From: Heterocephalus glaber
Taxonomy: Eukaryota; Chordata; Mammalia; Rodentia; Bathyergidae
DNA length: 64,000 nucleotides
Reading direction: 5' to 3'
Assembly (NCBI RefSeq): GCF_000247695.1
Contig: NW_004624730.1
Location: forward strand, 27,813,978 to 27,877,977
Made by a program: the position numbers and the translations under genes
Shown: positions 9,864 to 22,324 of the stretch, one piece after another
Layout: every line of letters starts with the position of its first letter
Position numbering within the stretch: position 1 is the stretch's first letter
Notes under the pieces: generated by a model
Seen by the model: the letters and a program-made list of their open reading frames with translations, nothing else
What the model was told of the DNA's origin: nothing
The model's database searches: none

Positions 9864-12800
9864 GTATGGAAATCTTTTATTTTAAATATTTGACAAAAAT
9901 GCTTGGACAATTTAAGATGCAATTTTGGGAGGTTTTTTTTTAACTCTTTTATTTTTAAATATAAAACAGTTTATGTTTGGTAAAAATTGATTTAAATTGC
10001 TGAAGTAAAAATGTAATAAGAGTTGGTCTTGCCAGTTTTTTAAAAGCACTAGAATGAGTAGGGATGCAACACTTTATTCAAAAAGACAGATTTCAGCTTA
10101 ATATTATTTTGAAGGTGGTAGCTACTATGCTCTAGGGTAGGCCTTTTCTTAGAGATAACCAATCTTGTTTGAACACTTCTGGTAGTTTTGTTAGTGTGTG
10201 TTTTGATGCTAAGACGGAAGTTTTTTGTTTTTGTTTTTTTATAAGTTTTCAATTCCAGAAAACCAGAAAGCTTTCTGGTTATTAAAAAAAAAGGAAAGAA
10301 TCCATGTAAGGAATCTCCTCCTTTGTATCTGGAAAGGCTGGAGAGATAAAGGTGAAATGTCAAATTTGGGTTTTGAAGATCATTAATTATGAACTAAGTG
10401 CTCCCAAAGCTTCCCAGTGACTTCTCTAAGATAACTTTTTTGTTTAAGCAAAAAAATATATTGGAAAAATGCTTTTACCTTCTATAACTCTTTTTACTAT
10501 CGGAAAGGGAAGTGTGAGATTCTTTCATAGTAGTAAAAACTTAAGCTCTTGAAATTAGTAATTTTATAGTAAAAGTGTAAACGTCAGTAGTTGGCTCCCT
10601 CTACGTAAGGGATGCTTTATTAATGGTTCAAGTAAAAACTGGTGTTTTGTTACACCATTTGCTATAACAGTTGATGTTTGACTTGGCTTAAGGAGAATTT
10701 TTGTGATTTTGAGGAAATACTACATGGAAGTTTGACATATATTGCAAATTTCTTAAAACTGACTTGTTACATTGTTTGCAAACTACATTTAAAAATTACA
10801 GAGAATATCTCATATTTTACAGTTCCACATTAACTTATTGGGATTTTTGAGGGGTTAGTTTTAGATATGTTAAAAGATCAAAACTTTTTATAGGTTCTAG
10901 AGTAATTGGTTTGTAGAAGAATACAATGTTATAATTCTTTTTCTTCCTATTTCTTAGTTTAACTTCCCATTTCTAATTAGCCTTATATTTTTGTTATATG
11001 CTTCTATTGGTTTGAAAAATGCTCACCAAAATTCATTCATCTCTGCTTTTTGTAATTCAAGTTCATCTTTTTTTGTAGGTGGGACTCTTATTCCACTTGA
11101 GAACTCTTAGAGAATACTGTAAATGAGCTCAGCTAGCCAGTTCTTGAGAGATTTTATATGGATGTGATCACCAAGTAAAGAATCTGATTCCACAAGCCAG
11201 TCAGAAAAATTCTTCTATTTTTCTGGTTGCTCCCATTTTCACACATAGGGACACACTTGAATAACTTGAAATAAACTTGTTTATTTTTTTACCTTTGCTA
11301 ATAGTCAACAGGAATAGTCAACAGGAATCTTCCTTTTTCTAGCCGCCAGAAGCCAGTTTTACCTGATAAGTTTGTAAATAACCTTTTGCTTACCTTTGTG
11401 TTCCTGTACATTGCCCCATATCTCTTAAAGAAATGACTGCTTTCCCAACCTCCTTTCCTTTCCTTAAACATATATGTCTATGGATGAAGAATACATTTTC
11501 CCTCCTCTCCACACCTCTCAGTTTATAGAGTATGTAGTTATACGCCTCAGAACCTTAATAGGATGATATGGCATGAAGCAGGGATGCATTTATTTTCCTT
11601 TTGTTGTATTAAAAGGAATCTCTTTACCAAACGTGAATGTTTGAACTACCAATTCTGTATCATTTTTATCCTTTCAGCAGTTAAGCTATGGTGCAAGTGC
11701 GCAGTCCCATTTTAAACGTGGCATTTCTCTCCCTCACCCCAATCTCTTAAAATCTGCATTGCTATTCAGATGTGTATCTGCAGTGTTTGTTATAGTCTTT
11801 CATTGGTTATTAATTTAACATGTTAGTTTCCAAAATGTAATCTTACACATTTGATATTTTTGTCACTGGAACAACACACCTGGTGAAGGAATGAATCCAT
11901 TAAGTAGAAACAGTATTTTTTTAAATGAAAAACTTTTGTAAAAGAGAGGACGTTTTAAAGTTTGATGCTTGAAATTAAGTAATACAGTTTTCCAGACATA
12001 TTTTTAAATTACCGAGATGAATACTTTGAGGGAACAGTACTAAAAATTTTAATATCATGATTTTGAGTCTCCTTAAATTTGCTACCATTTTATTTGCAGT
12101 CATTCACATGTAAAATAAAGAAAATGGGAATGTGAGGTCAAGAGTAATTAAACTTTGTGAATAGGTTGACAAATTCATATCCTTAGAAAATATTATAAAT
12201 AGCATGTTTTCTTTTTTTACAAAAAATAATTTAGGATTGCATTAGACAGTATTTTGAGAAATGGAAGGAAAATGGGAGATTAATAAACTCTTAAGTAGAT
12301 TTTAGATTTATACATGGAAAATATCTCATGATTTTGGTTCCATTACCCAGTACAAATTACAGTCATTTATATTGAGTCTGGCCTTTGTTAATGCATCCTA
12401 ATATTGTCACATCTTTAAAAGGCCTAATGGTTGTATATGCAAAAAGTTTTCAGTTATCATTGCCTGACCATGTTATCTTTGTAGCCATTCTCATTAGAAA
12501 AGCACATAGTTAGTTGTTGAGACTTTTTCAGATTACTTTTGTGTAAACTAGTGAATGTAATGATGATTGAAAATGCAGTTTATGTTGTGTGGCCACTTCT
12601 ACAGTGATCCTTTAAAATTTTGTTTTGACTGTGTACACATTTAACACTCTTTTACTGTAAATGAGGAGAGGTATAAAATATTATTGGCCCTAAAAGGAGC
12701 ACAGTGCAGGTTGCTTTCCATAGATAACCAGCCAATGTGAACTAAGTAAGCTGCATTCCAGGAACTCTTATGAATGACTGCAATTGTGAACTGTCAACTG

Positions 12801-13194
12801 CTGCCCAAGACTGTTGAAAACCTGTTGTAAAGATCCCTTAGTGGCAGATATCTCTTTATCTTATTAATGGTTTTATTTATGTAGTTTGTTAATGACTACT
12901 GATAAAATACTATAAATTGTGAATGCTAAGTGATGTGCTCTAGCATATGCTAGAAATATAACTTTTATACATATACATATTTTAATGGAGTCCGTTTTTT
13001 TTCCATTGAAATTTGAGGGCCTTGTGTCTGTTGATAGGCAGAATTGTCAACCTTTTGCTGTAAAATCTATAGGCACTTCTTAGAGCTATATTACTTGAAA
13101 GCCTTACTACATTTAAGTCTAAAATTGTGGAGTAATTTTGCTCCTCTGTCTTTACAGTTGATGTGTAAATCACACAAGAGGTGTATTATTCAGG

Positions 13195-13290
13195 TCCTGG
13201 GGCTACAGATATAGGTAAAGATAGTGTGCTTGGCTAACATGATGACTCCTTGGATTCAATCCTCAGCACTACAAGAAAAGAAAAAGACAC
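13195..13290 (+). mobile_element. Old ID-like SINE
   Basis: Diverged copy with GGGGCTACAGATATAGG at the 5' end, GGATTCAATCCTCAGCACTAC as the B-box and tail junction, and an A-rich end. Confidence 0.55.
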
Positions 13291-16200
13291 TAGTTTGGAA
13301 ATGGTGTGGTACTGGATTTATAGACCTATTACTTGCCTATTTGGAGTGGAGTTTATCTATTCTCTGCACCAGAGAGATTGAAAGCAGTCATGTTCTCTAG
13401 TCACTTCCATTAAGGAGAAGTATTCCCACCAAGGTAATGGTAAAAAATAAATCTCTTTCCTCATAAAGGAATAGGTTGGGAGAGTATAAAAGGATTTTGA
13501 CTTTTTTTTTTTTTTTTTTTTCTTAAAATGACAAGAGTTGGAGATGGGGAAATACAAAGTGTTAGCAAATAAGATGGAAGAAAATTAGTAAGAATTACCT
13601 GAAATATGGTCTTAAGGAATGGGAAAACTTGTAAATGATGAGGAATAGTGGTCTAATTTTTTCCTTGAATAAATTGTTTTAGATCAGTATCTATTTTGTT
13701 TTCTGAAGATACACTATTTATTTCTTAGTTGTATTACTCTAACTGAGGAAGAAGAAGCTTTACAAAAGCAGATCTTTCTGGTTGAAGTCTAGCCTAAATG
13801 ATATTCTCTAAGTATATTCCTTATAAATGAGAAAAGCAGATTTTTTAAAATTAGAAATTTTAATAGTTGACATTATTTATAGGACACGTTGCTGCAAAAC
13901 AATTGAATTGAAAAAAATCTTTTTAAGCTTATAGTTTTTCTTTAAACTCAACCAGTGGGCTTGTGACTTGAGACTATCATTTTAGAGTTTATAAAACTAA
14001 TCACTGCATTCACAAAGAATATACATAACTGAAACACTGACTTAATGTCTTTCCCACAGCAAATCTTTGACATACTAAATTACTCAATATTTATTATGTT
14101 CTTAATCTGACATTATTTAGGGCAAAAATAGGATATCTCCCATTAAGATTTAGGGGAGAATAGCCATTTTATATCATTACTATGCATCATTCCATGACAG
14201 TAATAAATATATTGTTTATACTTGAGTATTTATATTTAAGATATATTATTTGACAGCTTTATATTTAAAATATTTGCATAATTTCTACTTTTAAATCAGG
14301 TGAATTAACTTGCATATGTGCTACTCTGGATCTCTCAGATTTAAAACCCCAAATCAGACTTAATTATATGGTCTTATATTTTTTTGAACTCATATCAATA
14401 ATTGTTTTTAAAAGAGAGAATGAGTTCTTACCCTTTAAGTTGTACCCTTTATGTCGTGGTTAAGTGAAAATTGTGCAGATAACTGAGTTTAGTAATTTTG
14501 TTAGTGTTCACATATTAGAGTAGACTAGATAAGTAAGTGAAATCTGAATGTTAAGTTACTTAAAATCTTTTCTATAAGTTTTCACTACAATTTGGCTAAA
14601 GAGTATTGTATAAAGATAAACTCTGTGATTATTTTATAAATAATGCTGGCATAATATTTTAGGCTATTTCTATTGCACAAGTAAATTAATCTGTGAATAA
14701 AAGATTTCCAAAGTAAAACTTAAAGCCCATCAGTGTTTAAAATAGAACTAGAATTAAGTACAGTATTACCAACTAGATTTACGTGTTAATCCAAAACAAA
14801 TCCTTTATGTAGTTTAGCCTTTGAAAACAAAACAAATATAAAAAATGAGAGGGAATGCTCTTTTGATCCAGTAAAATCAGTAGTGTGTTTAATTATGTGT
14901 TAATGTATCTTATGAGTGATCATTTCAGACAGTGGCATTAAGAGCTAAACTAAAATTCACTATGCTATGCATTTGAAGCAATTAATGTAAGCTAGTTGCT
15001 TAGTCCTGTAAATCTTGTTTCCTCATGTGAAACAGAATAATACCTAGTTTGGAGAGTTTGGAAATACTGAGTTAGGTTTGCAAGTAATATGTGAATAATC
15101 AGTGACATATGATGACTGTGATGTATGCATGGTAGGCATACATCATAGAAATGTGAATATAGTATTTCCAAACTACTTTCTCGTATAGTCCCTTGTCATA
15201 CTACAAATTATTCTAAAAGTTTTCAGTTTTGATCTGCAACACTGTTTTAGGTTGGGCGTGATGGTGTAAGGATTAGAGCAAATTTTTCTGATCTTAGCAT
15301 TTTCACCACTTTGCTGTAGTCTTTTGTCAAGTCATTACCTTCTCTCAGTTTTTCTCATTGGTGAAGGTAGAATTTGAGACTTGGTCAGATTTCAAGATTC
15401 CTTCTAACCCTGTTTAGTTCACACATTTAGATGAGTTTCATAAGAGAGCTGCCAGTTTAAACCTTTCTCTTATCAAACCCCTTTTTCCAGTAGGCCATTT
15501 TGTGATAAATTAAGTTTGCAAATGCTGATTAAGTATATTCAACGCCCAAGAAAACATTTAAACCAATAATATGTCAATGATTAAACTTCTTGTGCTCTCT
15601 GAGTAGTAAGTACTGGGACACAGAAATAAAACTATCCTGTCCTGTAAGATCTCAGGCTATATGAAAATTATTTTCACATGTGGTGAACTAAATATAAATG
15701 CTACTGGCAGCAATTTGGTGTTGGAAGGTAATAGACTGACTTCTCTTTGAAAGTCATTTTCAGCACATGTATTTGTATAGTTCAAAATTCAAAATAGGAT
15801 AAATTGAAAGGCTCTTCTACATCTCTTCTCCAGCTACCCAGTTTCTCCTCAGAATCAATGCATTATTTGTGCGTTCTTCTGAGACTAACTTTGAACTGAA
15901 TCTTAAAAGGTTCATTCATATTAGATCACTTGATAAAGAGGAAGGGATGACTTTCCAAGCTTAGAGAGAAGACAGTATGTGTAATGACATAGAAGAGTGA
16001 GTATCTGTCATATTTGGAAAATGATACAATTAACAGGAACCAGAATGAAGGGCTTAATTAAATATGGTAAATTTAGGTTTCTATAATAAGTTTATGGTTG
16101 TTATTAAAGACATTTCTTGAAGTTCTTATTGTTAAAAGTAATATTTGTAACCATTCGGTACCCCCTTCAGTGATTATTATATTTTAAAGTAAAATCTTAT

Positions 16201-16519
16201 GAAAAAAGTTTTGGTTCATGAGTACATGAAGCCTTGAATCCCAGAAATCAGAATTCTCATTCAGTAGAATATACTAGTTTGTTACACTTAGTTCTAAATT
16301 TAAGTATTGTTTGCCTTAGTAATAATACCTCAGTGGTGATGAAACACATTCTACCATAAGATTTACTGTAATCCTATGTTAAATACAAATCCGCCTTAAT
16401 TGTCACACCCTGTATATATATAATCTCATTTGATCTTTTCGTCAACTTGTAAGGAAGTATTCCCATCAGCCTTTTATGGATTAAAGGCTGTGAGGATTCC
16501 ATAGCTATTTTTGTATTAA

Positions 16520-16745
16520 TTTTTATTTTTATTAGTACATCTTTAAAGTGCATAATGGTTACATCCATGGTGAAGAATTGGTACATATGCATAACACATC
16601 TTAATTCTAAGTGTCCTTCCTCTTGTCCCCTTCCTCTCACTTTTCTCTCCCCCTATCTTTTGGTCCCTTTCCCACTCAAAAAAGATCTATCTCCCCGTTT
16701 CCTGTCTTCTATCCTTAATTTATTCTTTGGGTTCCTCATATGAAG
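16520..16745 (-). mobile_element. Antisense L1 3' end
   Basis: An antisense TATTAGTACAT block is followed by a pyrimidine-rich CCTTCCTCTTGTCCCC-type tract. This matches the reverse of a rodent L1 3' UTR, where a purine tract precedes a TGTACCAATAAA-like end. It is similar in character to the + strand L1 end at 43075-43458. Confidence 0.5.
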
Positions 16746-16896
16746 AATAGATAGCTATTAATTGACAAATAATTAGACTCATACTCAGATCTTCAAGCCA
16801 GTGCTCTTGTATTTTCCAAGTTTTTTGGAATAAAGGAAAAGGACTGTATCCGTTGATGTGTTGTATCATAACCCCTTAAATGATATTTTAATTCTT

Positions 16897-16980
16897 TGTT
16901 TTTTTGGTACCGGGGATCAAACTTGGGTCCTTGCACTTGCACAGCAAGTGGCGAAACCACTGAGCTAAATCCCTCTCCTG
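16897..16980 (-). mobile_element. ID-like SINE
   Basis: Minus-strand copy with T7 at its left end, GGTACCGGGGATCAAAC, and CCACTGAGCTAAATCCC at its right end. Flanking target duplications TATTTTAATTCTTT are visible on both sides. Confidence 0.85.
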
Positions 16981-18343
16981 GTATTTTAATTCTTTATAAT
17001 CTCTGGGTATTAATATTAGAGGTGACACTTGTTAATCTTGTTATATTTCCCTGGATTCTACCTAGAGATCTCCGAAGTTGACTTTTGACATATATAAAAC
17101 AAAATCAAGGTATTCTCTGAGTTAAAGGCCCAAGTACCTAACCCTTTCAGCTTTTATAACTTAATTTTGGTATTTAAGTGTTTTTCCTCCTTGTTAGATT
17201 TACCCTGCAAAGATAGTATCTTGCTAAATAAAGCAAGTAGCCATACATTAGATGCATTATATTCTTTTCTCATGTACTAGTTTTATATACTTGGAAATTA
17301 ACAGACTCTTTAGGATATAAACTCAGGGAGGAAAGAATACCTTTTGTTCAGTGGTTTTCAAAAAGATCTGCTATTAGAAAAGCAGCATTTTCATGTAGGT
17401 GCCTGAAATAAACTCAGTATAAGCCATACCTTAGTCTTTCCAAAAAAACCCTTCATTCTCATTCATTTTCTCTCCCTCTCTCTCTCTCTCTCTCTTCTGT
17501 CCCCAGTCCAGTGTTTAAATTGGGGGATGGGCGTTTGAAGATGGAATGGAGAATACTATCCTCTCCTCCTTTAGGAAAAGAGAATAAAAATGGAGACTGC
17601 CTTATTAGAAAACAGTACGCAAGGAAGTTAGAGCTGTGATGGTCATAGCAGCACATCTAGGTCTCCTCAGGACAGATGGTAGCTTTTAGACAAAGTAAGG
17701 AATATGGTTCTTTGCTCCTTCATAGTTAGATGAATGTTCAAGTTGAGGCACAGTGTGGTTCCATGGGAAGTCCAAAGTCAGCATGGCCTCCTGGCTCATG
17801 CCTACCAGGAGTGGCCACAGTGCCCCCTCCTTTATGGGCCTAGCACTGACACCACTGTGCTGACCCTGTGCTGAATCTTGTGATAGACAAGCATCCACTC
17901 TTCTCTGCCCCAGTTTTCTGAGTCTGGCTTAGATGAGCTGGATACAGCTAGTCTCTGGCTGAACCATGAGAATGAATAGTTTGGCATATGGAGCTGGTTA
18001 CATGGTGCTTATTAGCCCTTGCTGCCCCAGGAGATCCTGGTACGAGGAAGGAAGAGAAGGCTGGCGTCAACCCTGTTTGCCTTGGAGCAGCCTAAATCCC
18101 AACTCCTGGGGCAGAGCTTGTGCTGTCTGTCTGGCCCTTAGGCTGCATTGAGTACATGGTCCCACCCATCCTACATGTTCTCACCAGCCTCAAGGGGCTT
18201 TATGCGCAAGCTTTAACACACCTGCAGAGGGAGGTGGCACCCTGGGACCGAAACCAAGAGAAACATCCCAACAGGGAAAGAGAAGAGTGGCATCACTGCC
18301 TCCCAGCTTGGCCCCCAGCAGTGCTGAGATGCATCTTTAACAA

Positions 18344-18426
18344 TTTTGTTTTTGGCACTGGAGATCGAACTCGGGACCTTGCGCTTTCGAAGGAGGCAGC
18401 AGAACCACTGAGCTAAATCCCCGGCC
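18344..18426 (-). mobile_element. ID-like SINE
   Basis: Minus-strand copy carrying GATCGAACTCGGGACC and CCACTGAGCTAAATCCCCGG. AGATGCATCTTTAACA is duplicated on both flanks. Confidence 0.85.
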
Positions 18427-19052
18427 CAAGATGCATCTTTAACAAGCAAATGATTCAGATGTAGAAGCCCAGTGCCATAGTAAGGGCAAGCAGGTGGGTG
18501 GGTAGGTGAGTGGGACAGGAGACAGGTACTAACTAGAAGGGACAGAAAAGCTGTGAACAAAGGCCCAAAGGCCCTCGAGCTGCTTGGCTCTGTATTTAGA
18601 ACGGTAGTTTATATTGACATCAAATAAGTTGTTAGAAAACTGGTTTCACATTTTTTTTTTCTTGGACAGAAGAGGATTTGTGACCAAAACTGTAAAATTC
18701 TCTCATTTTTTTTTTACATTTTAGTTACCTCTTGATGCTTTTAGGTTTCATAGACTGTCACCTTGAAATGATCCTGTTAACAGAGTTTTCCTTGGGCCCT
18801 TAATCCCCTCAGTTTTTATACTATTCCAAAATAGTTTTCTTTGAGGAGCAGTGTTAGTATTTATAAATGTCTTTTCCTCCCCTGCCCAACTCTGAAGTTC
18901 TTGATTAGCTATGTTTCATAGACTTGACTCCTTTTAACAATGCCTGATCATCAGTATTTTCAGACTAACTTCTTGCTATTTGCTTTAAAAATCCTTTACT
19001 TCATAGATAACATCCCTGTTGAAGTAGTCCAGAAACAACAACCAAAACAAAA

Positions 19053-19141
19053 AACACTTTTTTTTTGTGACCACACTGGTGATCACACCTTTGCCTTGTG
19101 CCTAGGCAAGTACTCTATCACTGAGTATATCCCCAGCCCAA
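19053..19141 (-). mobile_element. Old ID-like SINE
   Basis: Diverged minus-strand copy: a T-rich left end, then CCTTGTGCCTAGGCAAGTAC, and CACTGAGTATATCCCCAGCC at the right end. Confidence 0.6.
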
Positions 19142-19561
19142 AATTTCATTTCTCATAATAAGACTTAGTCACTAGAATCTAGATTATGTAAATTTTTCTA
19201 TTGGGCATAGATAAATTGGCTCATTTTCTTTATATGTAGAAAAAGTGATTGTTAATTGTCATCTCTTGACATGTAAGGATATTCTGGTGTGTTTTTAAAG
19301 ATTTTTGGATCCATTTATTATATTTCACAAGTGCTCTTCACACCCCAAGAGTTAACATTAATTCTAGATATGTTCTGTTTTCACTTTACATTTAACTTAC
19401 AAGAAACATTTTACTGTTATGCTGAAAAAAAATGCTGAGATTTCATTACTCAACTCTTATGTCTTCGAGACCAATTTATTTGGCACGTTAAATATTTATA
19501 TCCAAGTTAGAGGATCTGAAGTTCTTCTGCTAAACATTATCCTTATAAATATATTTGTCTT

Positions 19562-19647
19562 GGGCCGGGGATTTAGCTCAGTGGTTTCGCTGCCTGTTGC
19601 GCAAGCTCAAGGACCCGAGTTCAATCCCTAGTGCCAAAAAACAAAAA
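19562..19647 (+). mobile_element. ID-like SINE (first of inverted pair)
   Basis: Plus-strand copy: GGCCGGGGATTTAGCTCAGT, then GTTCAATCCCTAGTGCC and an A-rich tail. An opposite-strand copy follows within 15 bp. Confidence 0.85.
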
Positions 19648-19661
19648 TTTATCTTTATTCT

Positions 19662-19756
19662 GTTTTTTTTTTTTTTTGGTTGGTACCAGGGATCGAACTC
19701 AGGACCTTGTTCTTGTGAGGCAGGTGGCAGAACCACTGAGCTAAATCCCTGGCCCA
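19662..19756 (-). mobile_element. ID-like SINE (second of inverted pair)
   Basis: Minus-strand copy with a 15-base T run, GGTACCAGGGATCGAACTCA and CTGAGCTAAATCCCTGGCCC. ATTTATCTTTA is repeated at both flanks, suggesting insertion next to the tail of the preceding copy. Confidence 0.88.
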
Positions 19757-20544
19757 TATTTATCTTTAAATATATTTAAAGTGAATATCCTTTGATGAAC
19801 TTTTATTTCTAAACTTGGAAAATAACTTCCAAGCCTACTCTTTGTTTTCCTCCTATATTTGCTACCTTCCTCTCTCAGTCATTCATTCCATTTAAACTTG
19901 TCTCTGTAATGATAACAAATTTACTATATGGTCCTGGACAGGCCTGTTTCTTTTTTTAAAGCTAAATTGAGTTTCAGTTGGTTTTCATTTGATTTGACAC
20001 ATTGATTTATGAGTATAGTAAAAAAAGTCATCTGACATATATTTTGAGAGGATGTAAGATGATAAACAGAACTTAGAAGCCTCTTAAACCTTGTTATTGG
20101 CAGGTCTAATTAGTGCATTTGATGTTAGAGACCTAGTTAAAAAGCAGAGAGAGGGTCAAAAGATTGGAAAGCCTTTGGAGTAGGGCAAACAAAAAGTATA
20201 TATTAAAGAATTCTAATTAGTCAAACAGCTGCTTTGGTGATCCTCTGACAGCTAGTGTCTATCTGGCTTTTCTGATTTATCTAAAAAGAGGTACACATGG
20301 TTAAACTTTAAAATTCAGTGTAACAGTTCCAAGAGTCTTAACCGGAGTTTTTAAATCACAGAATTCTATTATTTGTCTTGTTTGATGATCATCAAGATTT
20401 GACTGCTGCTCTAGTAGACCTTGGAAATGGTTTTCTTACTTTGCCTTGCACTTATTGGGGCATCATACTTGCAGTTGATTGAAATTCATTTGTATATAGA
20501 ATAATAGCTATTGAGCATTGAATGTATCCCAGGAAGCTTTACAT

Positions 20545-20729
20545 CAATGATGGCAAACCTTTTATAGACCGAGTGCCCAGACTGCAACCCAAAACCCACT
20601 TATTTATTGTAAAGTGCTAACATTGCAGTTAAACCTGAATACTCCAATTAAACCTAAAACCTGAATACAGCTCAAACACTTGGCTCAAGTGCCCACTGTG
20701 TCACACATGCCATAGATTCACTACCACTG
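20545..20729. mobile_element. hAT-type MITE with 8-bp target-site duplication
   Basis: A 185-bp element begins CAATGATGGCAAACC and ends with the imperfect inverse ending ACCACTG. It is flanked by CTTTACAT (20537-20544) and CTTTAGAT (20730-20737), an 8-bp duplication with one mismatch, typical of hAT elements. The interior, GAGTGCCCAGACTGCAACCC near the left end, resembles non-autonomous hAT elements known in some mammals and reptiles. It has no coding capacity. Confidence 0.7.
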
Positions 20730-20740
20730 CTTTAGATAGT

Positions 20741-20826
20741 CTTTTTTTTTTTGGTATTGAGAATTGAACTCGGGGCCCCATACTTGACAGGTAGGCACTG
20801 TACTTCTGAGCTATATCCTTGGCCCA
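20741..20826 (-). mobile_element. ID-like SINE
   Basis: Minus-strand copy with T10, GGTATTGAGAATTGAACTCG and TGAGCTATATCCTTGGCCC. It inserted just beyond the hAT MITE. Confidence 0.8.
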
Positions 20827-20934
20827 TCACGTACAGTCTTAATTTTTCAACCATCCTTCAAAGCTAAATAGTACTATCACTCTATAATAGAAACACAGAT
20901 CTGGAGAAGCCACAATTTAACTCCATATGTTTAA

Positions 20935-21130
20935 CATAGTGATTTAAGATCATAAAACCTGGGACCAGATTGCTACCTAGTAGCTTTGTGATATCAGGCA
21001 ATTTACTCCTGTCTGATCTACTTTTCTAATCTATAAGATGGGACTAGTAAAAGCCCATCTTTGTTAGGGCTATCATGAAAATTTAGTTCATAAGTGCAAA
21101 GCACTTAGAATAGTATCTGGTATATAATAC
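20935..21130 (-). repeat. MIR SINE relic
   Basis: A MIR-like stretch: GGGACCAGATTGCTACCTAG, then CAATTTACTCCTGTCTGA, ATAAGATGGGACTAGTAA and GTGCAAAGCACTTAGAATAG. Strand is uncertain because I assigned it from memory of the MIR core. It is ancient and diverged. Confidence 0.5.
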
Positions 21131-21378
21131 TTAGCACTTAACATTTTTAGCTGCTGCTGCTATTCTGCTGTAGTATTGGTCAAGAATTCTAAGTCATGTG
21201 ACAAATATTTTTTCCCCCAAGATTACAGGTAGATGGTGAGGGAGACTGTAGAACTATGCTGAAGAGGAGAGAGAATTATTAAACGTTTATTCCCTGAAAA
21301 ACTATTCCTGAGATATTAGATGTGAATCATACATAGTAGGAGATTGCCAAGATGAGCCGATCAGTTAAGATTCTGTTA

Positions 21379-21473
21379 GGGGCTGGGGATTTAGCTCAGT
21401 GGTTCCGCCACCTGCCTCACAAGCAGAAGGACCCAAGTTTGATCCCTGGTACCAAAAAAAAAAAAAAAAAAAA
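21379..21473 (+). mobile_element. ID-like SINE
   Basis: Plus-strand copy, GGGCTGGGGATTTAGCTCAG through GGTACC and a roughly 20-base A-tail. AAGATTCTGT is duplicated on both flanks. Confidence 0.9.
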
Positions 21474-21788
21474 AGATTCTGTGGTGTTAGCCCTAGGAAA
21501 TGTGTCCCTAGGAAATGGTAGAAATGAATGATAATTATGGTGAATAGACTTTTACCCTTTTAAGGGGTATACCAATGCAGGAAGTTAGAAAGCTTCCATA
21601 CAAAGCTGTACTAGTCCAGAGAAACCATACCTAAATAAACAAATCCTGAAAGTGGAAACATGTCAATTCCAGCCAGAAAAGAAATCTTCATTGTTCGTTA
21701 TCAAAGCCTTCCCACTTTGCAAATCATTTTATATGAGTACTCTACCTGGGAACAGCTTTATTAAGCTGCTAAACCAAAAAATATTTAT

Positions 21789-21873
21789 AGGGCCAGGGAT
21801 TTAGCTCAGTGGTTCCAGCGCCTGCCTCACAAGCACAAGGTCCCGAGTTCGATCCCTGTTACCAAGAAAATAA
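21789..21873 (+). mobile_element. ID-like SINE upstream of exon 2
   Basis: Plus-strand copy, GGGCCAGGGATTTAGCTCAG through GAGTTCGATCCCTGTTACC, ending in an A-rich tail 340 nt before exon 2. Confidence 0.88.
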
Positions 21874-22213
21874 AATTTATAAAGGCATCTGCTACAGAGT
21901 AGTGTTGATAGGTCTATGAACTAGTCACATTCAGATGTATATATTACATGACACACAATTGGATGCTAGCTTTTAATTTTATCCCTTTGGTCCTGAATTA
22001 TTTTGGGGGTCTACTAGATTTTCATCTAGTTTCCAGTTCTTTCAAAGTGTTGTTTTAAAGAAGCTTACATGGTTTTTCCTCTTTTTTCTTTTTTGTTTTT
22101 GTTTTAAATTAAAGCAGTTGCACTGTGTTAAAAATTCTTCCTCTTTTTTGGAAAAGTAATGATTTTACTGTACATTCTCAACCTCATTTCCATTTGATTC
22201 TTGGGTCTCACAG

Positions 22214-22285
22214 GAATCCTTCAACTGCTTTCTACCAAGCGTTCCATTTGAACATGTTTCAGGAATCAAAGAGCCTCTGGGATAG
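22214..22285 (+). CDS. TSC22D2: TSC22D2 exon 2 (72-nt in-frame cassette, residues 660-684)
   Basis: The exon completes Arg-660, encodes residues 661-683 (NPSTAFYQAFHL...SLWD) and donates two bases to Ser-684. It is preceded by a TCTCACAG acceptor and followed by a GTATGA donor. The peptide closely matches the equivalent human TSC22D2 segment, with a short divergent stretch around NMFQ. Its length is a multiple of three, so skipping it joins exon 1 directly to exon 3 with Ser replacing Arg and no frameshift. Isoforms with and without this segment are known in the human gene as I recall it. It lies 12.3 kb from exon 1 and 25.6 kb from exon 3. A TGCATG motif and a short hairpin lie within 50 nt downstream, and SINEs in opposite orientations flank it. 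It was identified by protein similarity and correct phase on both sides. Confidence 0.93.
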   Translation, partial: ESFNCFLPSVPFEHVSGIKEPLG

Positions 22286-22324
22286 GTATGAATACTTACA
22301 TGTAATGCATACATGCAAAGTGTA

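Larger units (their letters stand above)
9864..22213 (+). other. TSC22D2 intron 1 (12.35 kb)
   Basis: The intron is AT-rich and has no supported coding exon. It holds ID-like SINEs near 13195-13290, 16897-16980, 18344-18426, 19053-19141, 19562-19647, 19662-19756, 20741-20826, 21379-21473 and 21789-21873, an antisense L1 3' end near 16520-16745, MIR relics and a hAT MITE at 20545-20729. I looked for the short-isoform first exon seen in TSC22D1 and TSC22D3 and did not recognise one. Confidence 0.8.

Noticed and set aside
19562..19640. Possible tRNA gene (A-box and B-box motifs)
   Set aside because: The motifs belong to the tRNA-derived SINE family, repeated about two dozen times with A-tails and target duplications. 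It does not fold as an intact tRNA gene.
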